DNA of 64,000 nt from Chitinophagales bacterium (GCA_020636495.1 JACJXQ010000008.1:1984001-2048000); one strand, 5' to 3'. Shown: positions 43,463 through 52,856, counted from the stretch's first letter. The notes: a model not told the origin generated them from the sequence alone. Translations and numbers: made by a program.

Positions 43463-46279
43463 ATGAACAGAAGAACAAAAATATACAACCTGCTGGCGGC
43501 GCTGCTGCTCTGCTGCGGTATGCTACCTGCAAAGGCGCAGTGGCAAACAGCCAACTCTAAGCTGCTATATTCTTACGACTACGACCTGGCTTTTGATGCT
43601 ACTGACACACTCTATGCATCTCTGGCAGACCAGAATGATAAGGTGGTGGTGTACCGATACATCAACAACACATGGACAAAACTGGGTAGCAATTTGAGTA
43701 TCAACTTGGGCCGATACACCTCTTTGACATTCAATAGTGCCAACGAACCTCATGTGGCATTCCAAGATGGCGCTGTATCTGGAAAAATAAGTGTAATGAA
43801 ATACAGCAGTGGTAGCTGGAATGTTGTAGGAGGCTACGGCTTTTCTTCAAATGCAGTGACACAGACAACAGATATAATTTTTGACAATAATGATACGCTA
43901 TATGTTGCCTACAAGGACCAGTCAACCTTGAGGGCTAATGTGATGAAATACAATGGCAGCGGCTGGGTGCAGGTAGGTAGCACCAATTTTAGTAATGGCA
44001 ATGCTTGGAACCTAAGTTTAGCAGCAGACGGCCAGGACAGCCTGTATGTGGCATATATTGATAAAGCAAACAACGACTATCCTACCCTGAAAAAATACAG
44101 TAACGGTAGCTGGATAACGGTTGCTACTTATCCTGTAAGTGGGAATTATTTGCAAATGGAAGCAGATAGTAGCGGTGAACTATATATTGTTGTTGCAGCA
44201 GACAATGACTATCATTCCGTACTGAAATATGACGGAAGCTCTCTTTCGGTATTAGGGGATAGTTTTTTTAGGGTGTTGAATTCTGCTGGTGGATATTACC
44301 CAGATATTGATTTTGATGGGAATAATACGCCATATATACTTATTGAAGAGGATGAGAAAAATACAGTATATAATACCGTTTTAAAGTATACCGGGAGTGA
44401 GTGGATACAGGTAGGAGCGGCAGGGTTAAATACTGTTAATGTAGGTAATACTCATAACAAATTAGCTGTAAATAGCACCGGGGAGATATATGCTGTATGC
44501 GATGAAGATATGCCCGTACACCGATACGTCAACCAGAACGCCTGGAACGGCAGTACCTGGAGCAATGGCAGCCCTAACAGCAGCAGCAATGTATTTATAG
44601 AGAGCAGCACCAGCCCAGGGGCTTTCACCTGTGGAGACCTGAACGTTTCGCCGGGGGTAACACTGGCACTGGGCAGCAGCACGGTAAATGTGAATAACGC
44701 CATTATATATTACGGCGATAGCCTTATGGGCAGCGGTACAGTAAATATCGCGGATGATGTCAGTATGTGGGGCGATACGATGTACCTGAAAGAAAGCAGC
44801 ATCAGCGTAGCATCCGGCAAAACACTTACTACCAATGGGCGCTTAGGTGTTGGTTCCGATGCTACCGGCACCGGGCGCATTGGCACTGTTTCGGGTACTA
44901 TAAGCGGCGATGTAAATGTGCAGCGGTATATAGCCGGTGGCGTAAGGGCATACCGTATGCTGGGGCATCCTTTCAGTACAGACATTCCTTTGTCGCAGTT
45001 AATAGATGATATAGATATTACAGGCACCGGTGGCGTGGATAGTGGTTTTACCTATTCTACCAGCAATCCTGTATCAGCATACTGGTGGGATGTAACCACT
45101 GCAGATTATAGTGTAGGGGGTACCAATCCCGGCTGGCAGGCGTTTACCAACACCGGCGACAGCTGGGGCAAGCATGACCTGGCACTTGTATATATACGTG
45201 GTGCCAAGGGCGAGGGCTTAAGCCCGGGTACCTATACACCTTCTGCGGTTACACTGCAGGTAGCGGGCGAGCTCAACCAGGGTACACAGGTACGCACTTT
45301 AACTAAGGGCAGCAACACCTTTTTTGCAGCCTGTGGTAATCCTTTTGCCAGCAGCGTGCAGATGAATACGGTAACCCGAGGCTCAAATGTAGGCAGCAAC
45401 TACTACCTGTGGGATCCCCGCAGCGGCGCATCAGGTGCTTATGTCACCAACGCCTGGTCATTGTCTTACTCATTGCCTATGTTCTCAGCATTTATCACCA
45501 CGGTAACTGCCAATACGAATAACACACTCAGCTTTGCTGAAACGGACAAAACAACGGGAGACAGCGCGCTCTTTAAAACTACCGCACCCGCCGACTGGGT
45601 AGAACTGTACATATACGACAGCACAACAAAATGGGACAGGCTGCTCATCAACTTTGATGACAATGCCATGGATGTGCAGGATAAGAGCGATGCCGTTAAG
45701 TTCTACAATCCCGGGCTTGATTTCTATACACTGTCTAAAGATAATGAACGACTGGCGGTAGATGTTCGTCCTTACGATGACGGACATTCTATTCCATTGG
45801 GCTTAACCGCTTACAATAGATACAATACATATGTTATCAGAACAGGGATGTTTAATATTCCCGCAGGCACCAAACTGGTACTGCACGATAAATACCTGAA
45901 CAAAACCAAAGAGTTGAACGCCGGTACTGAATATTGGTTTGATGTAACAAGCGACAGCTTATCGCAAGGCAATAAGCGTTTTGAAATAAATATGGTGGGC
46001 AAGCCAACCACGGGCATCATAGCAGCAAAAGAAAAAAATGCGCAAATGCAGCTGATCCCCAACCCCGCTTACAGTCATGTGAAAGTATCATTTGACAAAA
46101 TAGAGGGCGAGGCCCAAATTAAACTGACGAGTATAACAGGGCAAGTGGTGTACCAATCAATAACGAATACACAGACGGGGAGTGTTACCATCCCGTTGCA
46201 AAACGTACCTGCAGGTATCTACATAGTAGAGCTGCAAGGCAAAAATGCAAGGTTCACTGAAAAACTGATCAAAGAATAA
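43463..46279 (+). CDS. T9SS-secreted repeat protein, paralog of the left-edge protein
   Basis: 938 residues with signal MNRRTKIYNLLAALLLCCGMLPAKAQ. Residues ~30-350 hold about six degenerate ~47-residue propeller-like repeats (VMKYNGSGWVQVGSTNFSNG, LYVAYKD) like those of the protein ending at 2632, but far more diverged. After WNGSTWSNGSPNSSSNVFI comes a beta-helix-like filamentous stretch, then the ~500-residue shared module (HPFSTDIPLSQLIDDIDITG to RFEINMVGKPT) and a T9SS sorting domain (MQLIPNPAYSHVKVSF...ARFTEKLIKE). The same order occurs in three proteins of this window. It is a surface or secreted protein of unknown ligand. Confidence 0.92.
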   Translation: MNRRTKIYNLLAALLLCCGMLPAKAQWQTANSKLLYSYDYDLAFDATDTLYASLADQNDKVVVYRYINNTWTKLGSNLSINLGRYTSLTFNSANEPHVAFQDGAVSGKISVMKYSSGSWNVVGGYGFSSNAVTQTTDIIFDNNDTLYVAYKDQSTLRANVMKYNGSGWVQVGSTNFSNGNAWNLSLAADGQDSLYVAYIDKANNDYPTLKKYSNGSWITVATYPVSGNYLQMEADSSGELYIVVAADNDYHSVLKYDGSSLSVLGDSFFRVLNSAGGYYPDIDFDGNNTPYILIEEDEKNTVYNTVLKYTGSEWIQVGAAGLNTVNVGNTHNKLAVNSTGEIYAVCDEDMPVHRYVNQNAWNGSTWSNGSPNSSSNVFIESSTSPGAFTCGDLNVSPGVTLALGSSTVNVNNAIIYYGDSLMGSGTVNIADDVSMWGDTMYLKESSISVASGKTLTTNGRLGVGSDATGTGRIGTVSGTISGDVNVQRYIAGGVRAYRMLGHPFSTDIPLSQLIDDIDITGTGGVDSGFTYSTSNPVSAYWWDVTTADYSVGGTNPGWQAFTNTGDSWGKHDLALVYIRGAKGEGLSPGTYTPSAVTLQVAGELNQGTQVRTLTKGSNTFFAACGNPFASSVQMNTVTRGSNVGSNYYLWDPRSGASGAYVTNAWSLSYSLPMFSAFITTVTANTNNTLSFAETDKTTGDSALFKTTAPADWVELYIYDSTTKWDRLLINFDDNAMDVQDKSDAVKFYNPGLDFYTLSKDNERLAVDVRPYDDGHSIPLGLTAYNRYNTYVIRTGMFNIPAGTKLVLHDKYLNKTKELNAGTEYWFDVTSDSLSQGNKRFEINMVGKPTTGIIAAKEKNAQMQLIPNPAYSHVKVSFDKIEGEAQIKLTSITGQVVYQSITNTQTGSVTIPLQNVPAGIYIVELQGKNARFTEKLIKE

Positions 46280-46304
46280 TTTAATAACTATCCTCAATAC
46301 CCAG

Positions 46305-46323
46305 CCCTCCCCTTGGGGGGAGG
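46305..46323. repeat. G/C-rich hairpin after the cargo gene
   Basis: CCTCCCC (46306-46312) pairs with GGGGAGG (46317-46323), 26 bp after the stop. The surrounding CCCTCCCC...GGGGGGAGGATTGGG type is a common dispersed intergenic motif in this phylum. Attenuation between cargo and mini-protein genes is possible. Confidence 0.5.
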
Positions 46324-46348
46324 ATTGGGTGGGGCTAAACATACAATT

Positions 46349-46546
46349 ATGAAAAGGATAATATTATTAACCACAGTACTGCTTACCGTAAACTGCACAC
46401 TGCCGGTTGAAACACTGGCCCAGGGGCCGGGTTTCCCCGATGCGCCCGTTGATACACCCTTTGATGGGGGTGTAACGCTGATAGCGGCCGCTGCTGCGGG
46501 GTATGGCATTAAAAAAATGAGTGATAAAAAAAACAACAAAAGATAG
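46349..46546 (+). CDS. Small exported PFDGG-tail protein 2
   Basis: 65 residues from the ATG at 46349 (the longer frame starting at 46313 would translate the hairpin). Signal MKRIILLTTVLLTVNCTLPVETLAQ, then GPGFPDAPVDTPFDGG, a hydrophobic VTLIAAAAAGYG and KKMSDKKNNKR. It is nearly the same from GPGF onward as the protein at 2697. A two-base gap separates it from the third copy. Predicted to be processed at, or retained by, the hydrophobic segment. Confidence 0.75.
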   Translation: MKRIILLTTVLLTVNCTLPVETLAQGPGFPDAPVDTPFDGGVTLIAAAAAGYGIKKMSDKKNNKR

Positions 46547-46548
46547 TT

Positions 46549-46758
46549 ATGGAAACAATAAGTATGAGAACCAAGATCATTTTACTGATAATAGGCATGA
46601 TATGTTTTGCAGTAACAGTTGCGCTGGCTCAGGGCCCCGGCTTTGACGAGGGCGTTGATGATGTGCCGGTGCCTTTTGATGGAGGCGTATCACTGATAGC
46701 GGCCGCTGCTGCGGGATACGGCATTAAAAAAATAAGCGACAAGAAAAAACAAAAATAA
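46549..46758 (+). CDS. Small exported PFDGG-tail protein 3
   Basis: 69 residues: signal METISMRTKIILLIIGMICFAVTVALAQ, then GPGFDEGVDDVPVPFDGG, SLIAAAAAGYG and KKISDKKKQK. The spacer is more acidic than in the other two copies (DEGVDDVP). It lies tandem with copy 2, and the N-terminal half is closer to copy 1 at 2697 (METS.../METIS..., IIG.ICF.VT.A.AQ), so it is not a simple duplicate of its neighbour. Confidence 0.75.
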   Translation: METISMRTKIILLIIGMICFAVTVALAQGPGFDEGVDDVPVPFDGGVSLIAAAAAGYGIKKISDKKKQK

Positions 46759-46759
46759 T

Positions 46760-46858
46760 ATGCAAAAGTATGCAGCAATAATCATCCTGGCAATTGCCAA
46801 CTTATATGTAGGACTTGCAGGCATATATTTCCTGGCCTGTTTTATTTGTAACAATTAA
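46760..46858 (+). CDS. 32-residue hydrophobic peptide
   Basis: ATG at 46760, one base after the preceding stop, TAA at 46856-46858. The peptide is MQKYAAIIILAIANLYVGLA followed by GIYFLACFICNN: one TM helix with two Cys near the end. Its tight packing within the operon favours a real gene, but 32 codons can arise by chance. Confidence 0.45.
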   Translation: MQKYAAIIILAIANLYVGLAGIYFLACFICNN

Positions 46859-46868
46859 TATTCATTAT

Positions 46869-49800
46869 ATGAAAAATCTACTATTAATAATTTTATGCTT
46901 TGGTGCGACCGGCATATATGCGCAACAATGCGGATTTGATATCATGCATAAAAAGCAAATGGCAAACAACCCTGTGTACAAGGCAAAGGTAGATGCCATT
47001 AATGCATCATGGGCCGAAAAGCACCGCAACGGCACACAATCTCTTATAGCAACCACCTCAGTAGGCACCATATACGAGATACCCGTGGTGGTACATGTGA
47101 TACACACAGGCGGCGCGATCGGTACGACCTACAATCCTGCCGACTCAGTAATTGAGGCAACAATAGATTACCTGAACGAAACGTATAATGCCACCTATTC
47201 AAGCTACCCGGACACCAATAGCGGCGGTACCTATTTCCCGGTAAAATTTGTGCTGGCCAAACGCGACGAAAGCTGCAACAGTACCACGGGCATCAATCGT
47301 ATTGATTTCAGCAGCAACAGTACTTATTCAAGCAATGGTGTAAAAGTATCTACCAGCTCCGGTGTAGATGAAACAGTTGTCAAGGCACTCAGCCGCTGGA
47401 ACAACAGATCTTACTATAATATATGGATAGTTAATAAGATAGATAATCATAATGGTCTGACAGCCGGTACATTCACAGGAGCTTACGCATATTTTCCCGG
47501 CGCAGGTGGGGAAATTGATGGTGCCGTTGTACTGGCATCGCAGTTCACAGCGGGTAACTATACACTCCCACACGAGTTAGGCCATGCTTTCGGGTTGTAT
47601 CATACCTTTGAAGGGGACGGGACCGGAAGCACCTGTCCTACTAATTCAAGTTGCAGCACCCAGGGCGACCTGGTATGTGATACCGAACCCCATGTGCGCA
47701 ACCTTGGTTATTGCGCTTCCGGCACAACCAACTCATGTGTAAGTGCCACCTACGACGACAAAGTGGCCAAGAACTTTATGAACTATTGTACTTGTCCCGA
47801 CAGGTTTACAGAAGGGCAGGAAGAGCGTTTTGTTGATATCATGAAATCGTACCGTACAGGTCTGCTGAGCTCCATGGGTGGTATGGACACCAGCCTGAGT
47901 GTGGTAGCTGCCAGCTGTGTAACTACTACCACCAATGCAGGTAATACAGAAATGGGGCCTATCTATTTTAAATTTGGCGACCTGGAAAATACGACTCTTG
48001 GGGTGTATACGGATGGTTATGCCTATTACGACTACAGTTGCCAGATGAGGGCCAACCTGACACAAGGCAAAAATTACAAACTTAAATTTGCTACTTATTT
48101 AAATGCACAAAAAAAGCAGGTATGGATAGATCTGAATAACGATGGCTCTTTCAGCAGCGGCGAAATACTTGCTACATTCGGCTATTCCAATTATGGTACT
48201 TCAGCGGATACAGACTTATTTTCTGTTACCATAGGTATACCCACTTCCGGCCTTATAACCTGTACACCGTTACGCATGCGTGTTATGTCAATATACGCTG
48301 GTAACTCCTTCCCGTCCAATGGATGTGGTACCCTGCAATACGGGCAGACAGAAGACTATGCGGTAATATTCAAACCTGCATCTACAAAAACATCTGCGAC
48401 CATAACCGGCACCAGCCCCATTTGTTCGTCGGGAGGTAATGCTATGTTTGTCCTCAGTACATCAGGTACTTTTACCAGCCCCTCGTACCAATGGTACAAA
48501 AATGGCTCAGCCATAGGTTCCAACAGCGATACACTTACCACAACAGGACTTAGCAGTGGCGATTACATTCAGTGCAAAGTAAACTATACCGATGCCTGCT
48601 ACGAAGACAGTGTATTTTCCGGTGTATTGGGCATTACTACCGTAAGCGACACGAACACCTGGGTAGGTGCTACCAGCAGCACCTTAGGCACAACCTCCAA
48701 CTGGAGTTGCGGCGCCACACCAACTGCATCGCAAACTGCACTAATAGACGCTGACATGCTCGTAAATGTACCGTCTGCAAGCTCTGGTACTATCAGTGTT
48801 GGCAATTTATGGTTGGCAAATAGCCCTACCGTTACTTTGTCAAACTCTGCGCAGATAACCGTAGGAGGCAACTTAACGTTAGACTCCGCAACAGTAACAG
48901 GGGATGGGAAGATACTATTAAACTCATTTTCTGCGCAGACCATATCAGGCGTAGGCTCCATATCCAACCTGTCTATTTCCGCCGTAACAGGTGTTTCAAT
49001 ATCTTCAGGTAGTCAGATCAGTATTACTGATACCTATACGCCGCTATCAGGTAAGCTCACCAATAATGGTGAACTGATCTTAAAAAGTGATGTAACTAAA
49101 ACGGCACGTATAGCCTCAGGCCCAGGCAGCAACTATCTCGGTGGTAACGTAACCATAGAAAAATATGTACCCGGCAAAAGAGCATTCCGTTTTGTAGCAC
49201 ATCCATTCACCAGCTCAATTGCGTTGTCTCAACTGACAGATGAGATTGACATCACCGGTTCAGGTGGCAGCAGCAATGGCTTTACCACAACAAGTAGTAA
49301 CAATCCATCAGCTTTCTGGTTCGATGTATCAAATGCTGATACCAGTACTACCGGAAGCAATTCCGGGTGGACGGCGTTTACAAGCACCAATGGCTCGGGT
49401 AACAATAGCTGGGATCAGTACGAACTGGTGAGGTTGTTTGTAAGAGGAAGCAAAGGTGAGGGACTGAATGGGAGTAGTTATACACCATCTGCCACTACAT
49501 GGGAGTATGACGGTGCTGTAAATCAGGGCACACAAACCATTACACTGACAAAAGGCAGTAACTCGGAATTTGTGGGGTGTGGTAACCCATTCCCGAGTGG
49601 TATACAAATGAATGGGGTAGCACGAGGCAGCAATGTTGGGGCCAACTATTACGCATGGGATGCTACATCAGGTTCAGCGGGCGCATATGTTACCAATCCA
49701 TGGACGATGTCGTATGTATTGCCGGCCTATGCTGCGTTTTTCACTACTGTGTCTGCTAATAGCAATAATACACTTACCATAGAGGAGGCAGATAAAGCCA

Positions 49801-50522
49801 GTGGTGGCATCGGGTTGTTTAAAAAAACATCCAATAATTACTGGGTAGAGCTTTCCATTGATGATACCACTACCCATTGGGACAGGCTGCTGATAGGATT
49901 TGATGATAACGGAATGTCTGTTGAAGATAAACTGGACGGTAAAAAACTGTACAACCCGGGGCTGGACTTCTTCACGCTATCGAGCGATAATGTACGTATG
50001 GCAGTAGATATTCGTCCGTATGAAGATGCGAAATCTATTCCCCTGGGTCTGACCGCTTACAACCGTTATAACAAATATGTCATCAGAACAGGTATGTATG
50101 ATATACCTGCAGGAACCAAACTCTTCCTGCATGATAAATACCTGAATACAAAACAGGAATTGAAAACAGGTTTTGAATATTGGTTCGATATTACCAGTGA
50201 CAGCCTTTCACAGGGCAACCAGCGTTTCGAGATCAACATGGTAGGCGAACCATCGACTCTGACAGAAGTAGACAAAGTTGTACCTGAGATGCAGTTGATA
50301 CCCAACCCTGCACATAAAGAGGTAAAAGTTGCTTTCAAAGCACTGGAAGGCAGTGCAGCTATAAGAATGTTGGGTATTACGGGGCAAACAGTTTTCTATA
50401 AACCATTACAGGAAGGAACCGGTAGTACAACTGTCGACCTCCAACAATTGCCCGCGGGTATTTATATGGTTGAGCTCAAAGGAGACAACGCAAACTTTAC
50501 TCAAAAACTGGTTAAAGAATAA
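46869..50522 (+). CDS. T9SS-secreted M43 metalloprotease with GEVED, Ig-like and shared modules
   Basis: 1217 residues from the ATG at 46869 (signal MKNLLLIILCFGATGIYAQQ); the longer frame to 46815 lacks a signal at its start. In order: propeptide; M43 domain with HELGHAFGLYH at ~235-245 and CDTEPH/NFMNYCTC further on; a GEVED-type domain (VWIDLNNDGSFSSGEIL...GQTEDYAVIF, ~395-510); an Ig-like domain (SPICSSGG...YQWYKNGSAIGS); a filamentous stretch; the ~500-residue module shared with the 2632- and 43463-genes; and a T9SS tail (MQLIPNPAHKEVKVAF...NFTQKLVKE). Zinc ligands are intact, so it should be an active surface protease. It is the last gene of the operon and ends in a strong terminator. 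Confidence 0.93.
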   Translation: MKNLLLIILCFGATGIYAQQCGFDIMHKKQMANNPVYKAKVDAINASWAEKHRNGTQSLIATTSVGTIYEIPVVVHVIHTGGAIGTTYNPADSVIEATIDYLNETYNATYSSYPDTNSGGTYFPVKFVLAKRDESCNSTTGINRIDFSSNSTYSSNGVKVSTSSGVDETVVKALSRWNNRSYYNIWIVNKIDNHNGLTAGTFTGAYAYFPGAGGEIDGAVVLASQFTAGNYTLPHELGHAFGLYHTFEGDGTGSTCPTNSSCSTQGDLVCDTEPHVRNLGYCASGTTNSCVSATYDDKVAKNFMNYCTCPDRFTEGQEERFVDIMKSYRTGLLSSMGGMDTSLSVVAASCVTTTTNAGNTEMGPIYFKFGDLENTTLGVYTDGYAYYDYSCQMRANLTQGKNYKLKFATYLNAQKKQVWIDLNNDGSFSSGEILATFGYSNYGTSADTDLFSVTIGIPTSGLITCTPLRMRVMSIYAGNSFPSNGCGTLQYGQTEDYAVIFKPASTKTSATITGTSPICSSGGNAMFVLSTSGTFTSPSYQWYKNGSAIGSNSDTLTTTGLSSGDYIQCKVNYTDACYEDSVFSGVLGITTVSDTNTWVGATSSTLGTTSNWSCGATPTASQTALIDADMLVNVPSASSGTISVGNLWLANSPTVTLSNSAQITVGGNLTLDSATVTGDGKILLNSFSAQTISGVGSISNLSISAVTGVSISSGSQISITDTYTPLSGKLTNNGELILKSDVTKTARIASGPGSNYLGGNVTIEKYVPGKRAFRFVAHPFTSSIALSQLTDEIDITGSGGSSNGFTTTSSNNPSAFWFDVSNADTSTTGSNSGWTAFTSTNGSGNNSWDQYELVRLFVRGSKGEGLNGSSYTPSATTWEYDGAVNQGTQTITLTKGSNSEFVGCGNPFPSGIQMNGVARGSNVGANYYAWDATSGSAGAYVTNPWTMSYVLPAYAAFFTTVSANSNNTLTIEEADKASGGIGLFKKTSNNYWVELSIDDTTTHWDRLLIGFDDNGMSVEDKLDGKKLYNPGLDFFTLSSDNVRMAVDIRPYEDAKSIPLGLTAYNRYNKYVIRTGMYDIPAGTKLFLHDKYLNTKQELKTGFEYWFDITSDSLSQGNQRFEINMVGEPSTLTEVDKVVPEMQLIPNPAHKEVKVAFKALEGSAAIRMLGITGQTVFYKPLQEGTGSTTVDLQQLPAGIYMVELKGDNANFTQKLVKE

Positions 50523-50551
50523 AATACTTATTTGTTGCTTATCTCTCCCTA

Positions 50552-50580
50552 AGGCCCCTGTTTTTACAGGGGCCTCTTTG
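50552..50580 (+). terminator. Operon terminator
   Basis: AGGCCCCTGT (50552-50561), TTTT, ACAGGGGCCT (50566-50575), then CTTTGTTAT: a perfect 10-bp GC-rich stem with a T-rich end, 29 bp after the metalloprotease stop. Confidence 0.88.
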
Positions 50581-50662
50581 TTATATGTGCAACAAGAACG
50601 CCGGCTGTTCCCGGATATCACTTTTTCATGCGTGTCAGGGTGTTTTTTAGTCATACAAAATT

Positions 50663-51013
50663 TCATTGCCTTAATATTTTCTCCATCTTTTTCCCTTTTG
50701 CCAGTTCATCAACCAGCTTATCCAGGTAGCGCACTTTCTGTACCAGCGGGTCTTCAATATCTTCGACCCTATAGCCACAGATAACACCCGTGATCTTTGA
50801 AACATTCGGGTTCATTGCAGGCGCTTCGGAGAAGAAGGTCTCAAAATCGGTTTTCCTGTCTATTTGCTGCTGCAGCGTTCTTTCATTATAACCTGTCAAC
50901 CAGGAGATGACAGCATCCAATTCTTCTTTTGTGCGTCCCTTTTTCTCAACCTTTTGTATATACAAAGGGTATACACTGGAAAAAAGCATTCTGTATATCC
51001 TTTCATTATTCAT
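50663..51013 (-). CDS. DUF2200 family protein
   Basis: 116 residues, the usual size of DUF2200. NNERIYRMLFSSVYPLYIQKVEKKGRTKEELDAVISWLTGY and ITGVICGYRVEDIEDPLVQKVRYLDKLVDELAKGK are the family hallmarks. It is soluble, with a short alpha-helical fold. Function unknown. It lies alone between the metalloprotease terminator and the radical SAM gene. Confidence 0.85.
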   Translation of the reverse strand: MNNERIYRMLFSSVYPLYIQKVEKKGRTKEELDAVISWLTGYNERTLQQQIDRKTDFETFFSEAPAMNPNVSKITGVICGYRVEDIEDPLVQKVRYLDKLVDELAKGKKMEKILRQ

Positions 51014-51198
51014 GTTCGCAGTTTTTAGTTATCAGGGGTAAAATAAGCCAACTTTCCTGAATCTTTTCATCGTATCGCATTCTGTCTACCATTATTAATT
51101 CTATGTTTATTGTCATTGTCTTTCAGCTTTTTGTGCTTTTGTTGTTACCTTTAAGCTCATCATCATTGATACATACACATATACAAAACACATAAGCA

Positions 51199-52755
51199 TT
51201 GCGTATTCTTTTAGTATATCCTGAAATGCCTGATACCTTTTATGCCATGCGGCATTTTATGGATGTTATCGGCAAAAAGGCGGCATACCCACCGTTGGGA
51301 TTGCTAACCATCGCGGCTATGCTGCCCGGTGAGTGGGAGAAGCGTGTGCTGGACCTGAATGTACGCAGTATGGATGACGCCGACCTGCAATGGGCCGATT
51401 ATGTGTTCCTTTCGGCTATGAACGTGCAGGAGGAGTCTGCCAGGGAGGTGATAGCCCGGTGTAATGAACTGGGGGTGAAGATAGTTGCGGGGGGTACCCT
51501 GTTTACGCATGAGTACACCCGTTTTGACGGTGTGGACCATTTTGTGCTGAACGAGGCTGAGATAACACTGCCATGGTTTTTGGAAGATATGGCCGATGGC
51601 AAGCCCAAACCCATATACAAGTCGAGTGAATACGCTGATATAGAGCAATCGCCGCTGCCGGCCTTTGAGCTGGTAGATATGAGCCAGTACCTGTACGCCA
51701 TTGTACAATACTCGCGCGGCTGCCCTTACATGTGCGACTTCTGCGACGTGACCGCCCTGCTGGGCAGGCGCCCCCGTGTCAAGATGCCTGAGCAGATCAT
51801 TGCGGAGCTGGAAGCCATCAACAAAAGCGGTAATACACAACTGGTGCTTTTTGCCGACGACAACCTGATAGGCAACAAACGGGTGCTGAAATCGGACCTG
51901 CTGCCCGCGCTTATAGCGTGGAGGAAGAAGAACAATCCCCAGTTCTATTTTGCTACACAGCTTACCATCAACCTGGCCGATGATGAGGAGCTGATGCAGC
52001 TGATGCTGGATGCCGGTTTCAGGCACGTGTTCATAGGGGTAGAGACACCATCGGAAGAGAGCCTGAAGGCTTCGCGGAAGAACCAGAACCTGAAGCGCAA
52101 CCTCATGGATACCATCCACGAGATACACGGGCGTGGTTTTATCATTTCGGCGGGATTTATTGTAGGGTTTGATACGGACGATGAGAGCATCTTCCGCAGG
52201 CAGATACAGTTTATCCAGGAGAGTGGTATACCGCTGCCTATTGTGAATATACTGAAGGCGCCGCCGGGTACGGAGCTGTACACACGTATCAAATTTGAGA
52301 ACCGCCTGTCTAAACCCTTTGCTTTTACCGAGGGCGATACCAACGTGGTACCCATGATGGACGAGACACTGCTCTTTGGCGGGTTTATTGATGTTATAGA
52401 CCATATATACACTCCGGCTGAGTCGTATAAGCGGCTGATGAAATTCTTTGAGACCTACCGTTTCCCTAAGAGTACGGTGCGCATACATTCTACCTTCGAT
52501 ATGGCGCAACTGAAGATATTGTGGCGGGTAGTGTACCGGCTGGGCATACGCGACAGCAACCGCAAATATTTCTGGAAGCTGGTAGGCTGGGCGCTGCGCA
52601 ACAATCATAAGATGCTGGATAAGGCTGTTTTTTACAGCATTATGATCTACCAGATGCATATGACCTACAAGACCATCCACAGCAAGGCTATGGAGGAGTT
52701 GCAGTATTTCTCCGCACAGCCTGTGCGCCCGAGGCCACAGTTGCAGACTGCATAG
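51199..52755 (+). CDS. B12-binding-domain radical SAM protein
   Basis: 518 residues from a TTG start. The N-terminal ~150 residues fit a cobalamin-binding Rossmann domain (RILLVYPEMPDTFYAMRHF, AAYPPLGLLTIAAMLP), without a clear DxHxxG motif. The radical SAM cluster is YSRGCPYMCDFCDVT (C175-xxx-C179-xx-C182), followed by FADDNLIGN and FIGVETPSEESLK. The C-terminal DUF4070-like part has PAESYKRLMKFFETYRF. Relatives include hopanoid and lipid-tail modifying enzymes; substrate unknown. The gene is visibly GC-richer than its neighbours, a possible sign of transfer. Confidence 0.88.
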   Translation: MRILLVYPEMPDTFYAMRHFMDVIGKKAAYPPLGLLTIAAMLPGEWEKRVLDLNVRSMDDADLQWADYVFLSAMNVQEESAREVIARCNELGVKIVAGGTLFTHEYTRFDGVDHFVLNEAEITLPWFLEDMADGKPKPIYKSSEYADIEQSPLPAFELVDMSQYLYAIVQYSRGCPYMCDFCDVTALLGRRPRVKMPEQIIAELEAINKSGNTQLVLFADDNLIGNKRVLKSDLLPALIAWRKKNNPQFYFATQLTINLADDEELMQLMLDAGFRHVFIGVETPSEESLKASRKNQNLKRNLMDTIHEIHGRGFIISAGFIVGFDTDDESIFRRQIQFIQESGIPLPIVNILKAPPGTELYTRIKFENRLSKPFAFTEGDTNVVPMMDETLLFGGFIDVIDHIYTPAESYKRLMKFFETYRFPKSTVRIHSTFDMAQLKILWRVVYRLGIRDSNRKYFWKLVGWALRNNHKMLDKAVFYSIMIYQMHMTYKTIHSKAMEELQYFSAQPVRPRPQLQTA

Positions 52756-52856
52756 TTTATCCTCTGTTTTGTTAAGTAACTCTCTATTTAGCCTTAGCCA
52801 AGGGTTAATATCGTTTTGTTTTAAGTGATTGATAGTTAGTGTGTTGTGATGTGAAC

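Noticed and set aside
46313..46348. Longer start for the second PFDGG protein
   Set aside because: It would translate through the G/C-rich hairpin and place a glycine-rich stretch before the signal sequence; the ATG at 46349 gives a normal signal peptide.
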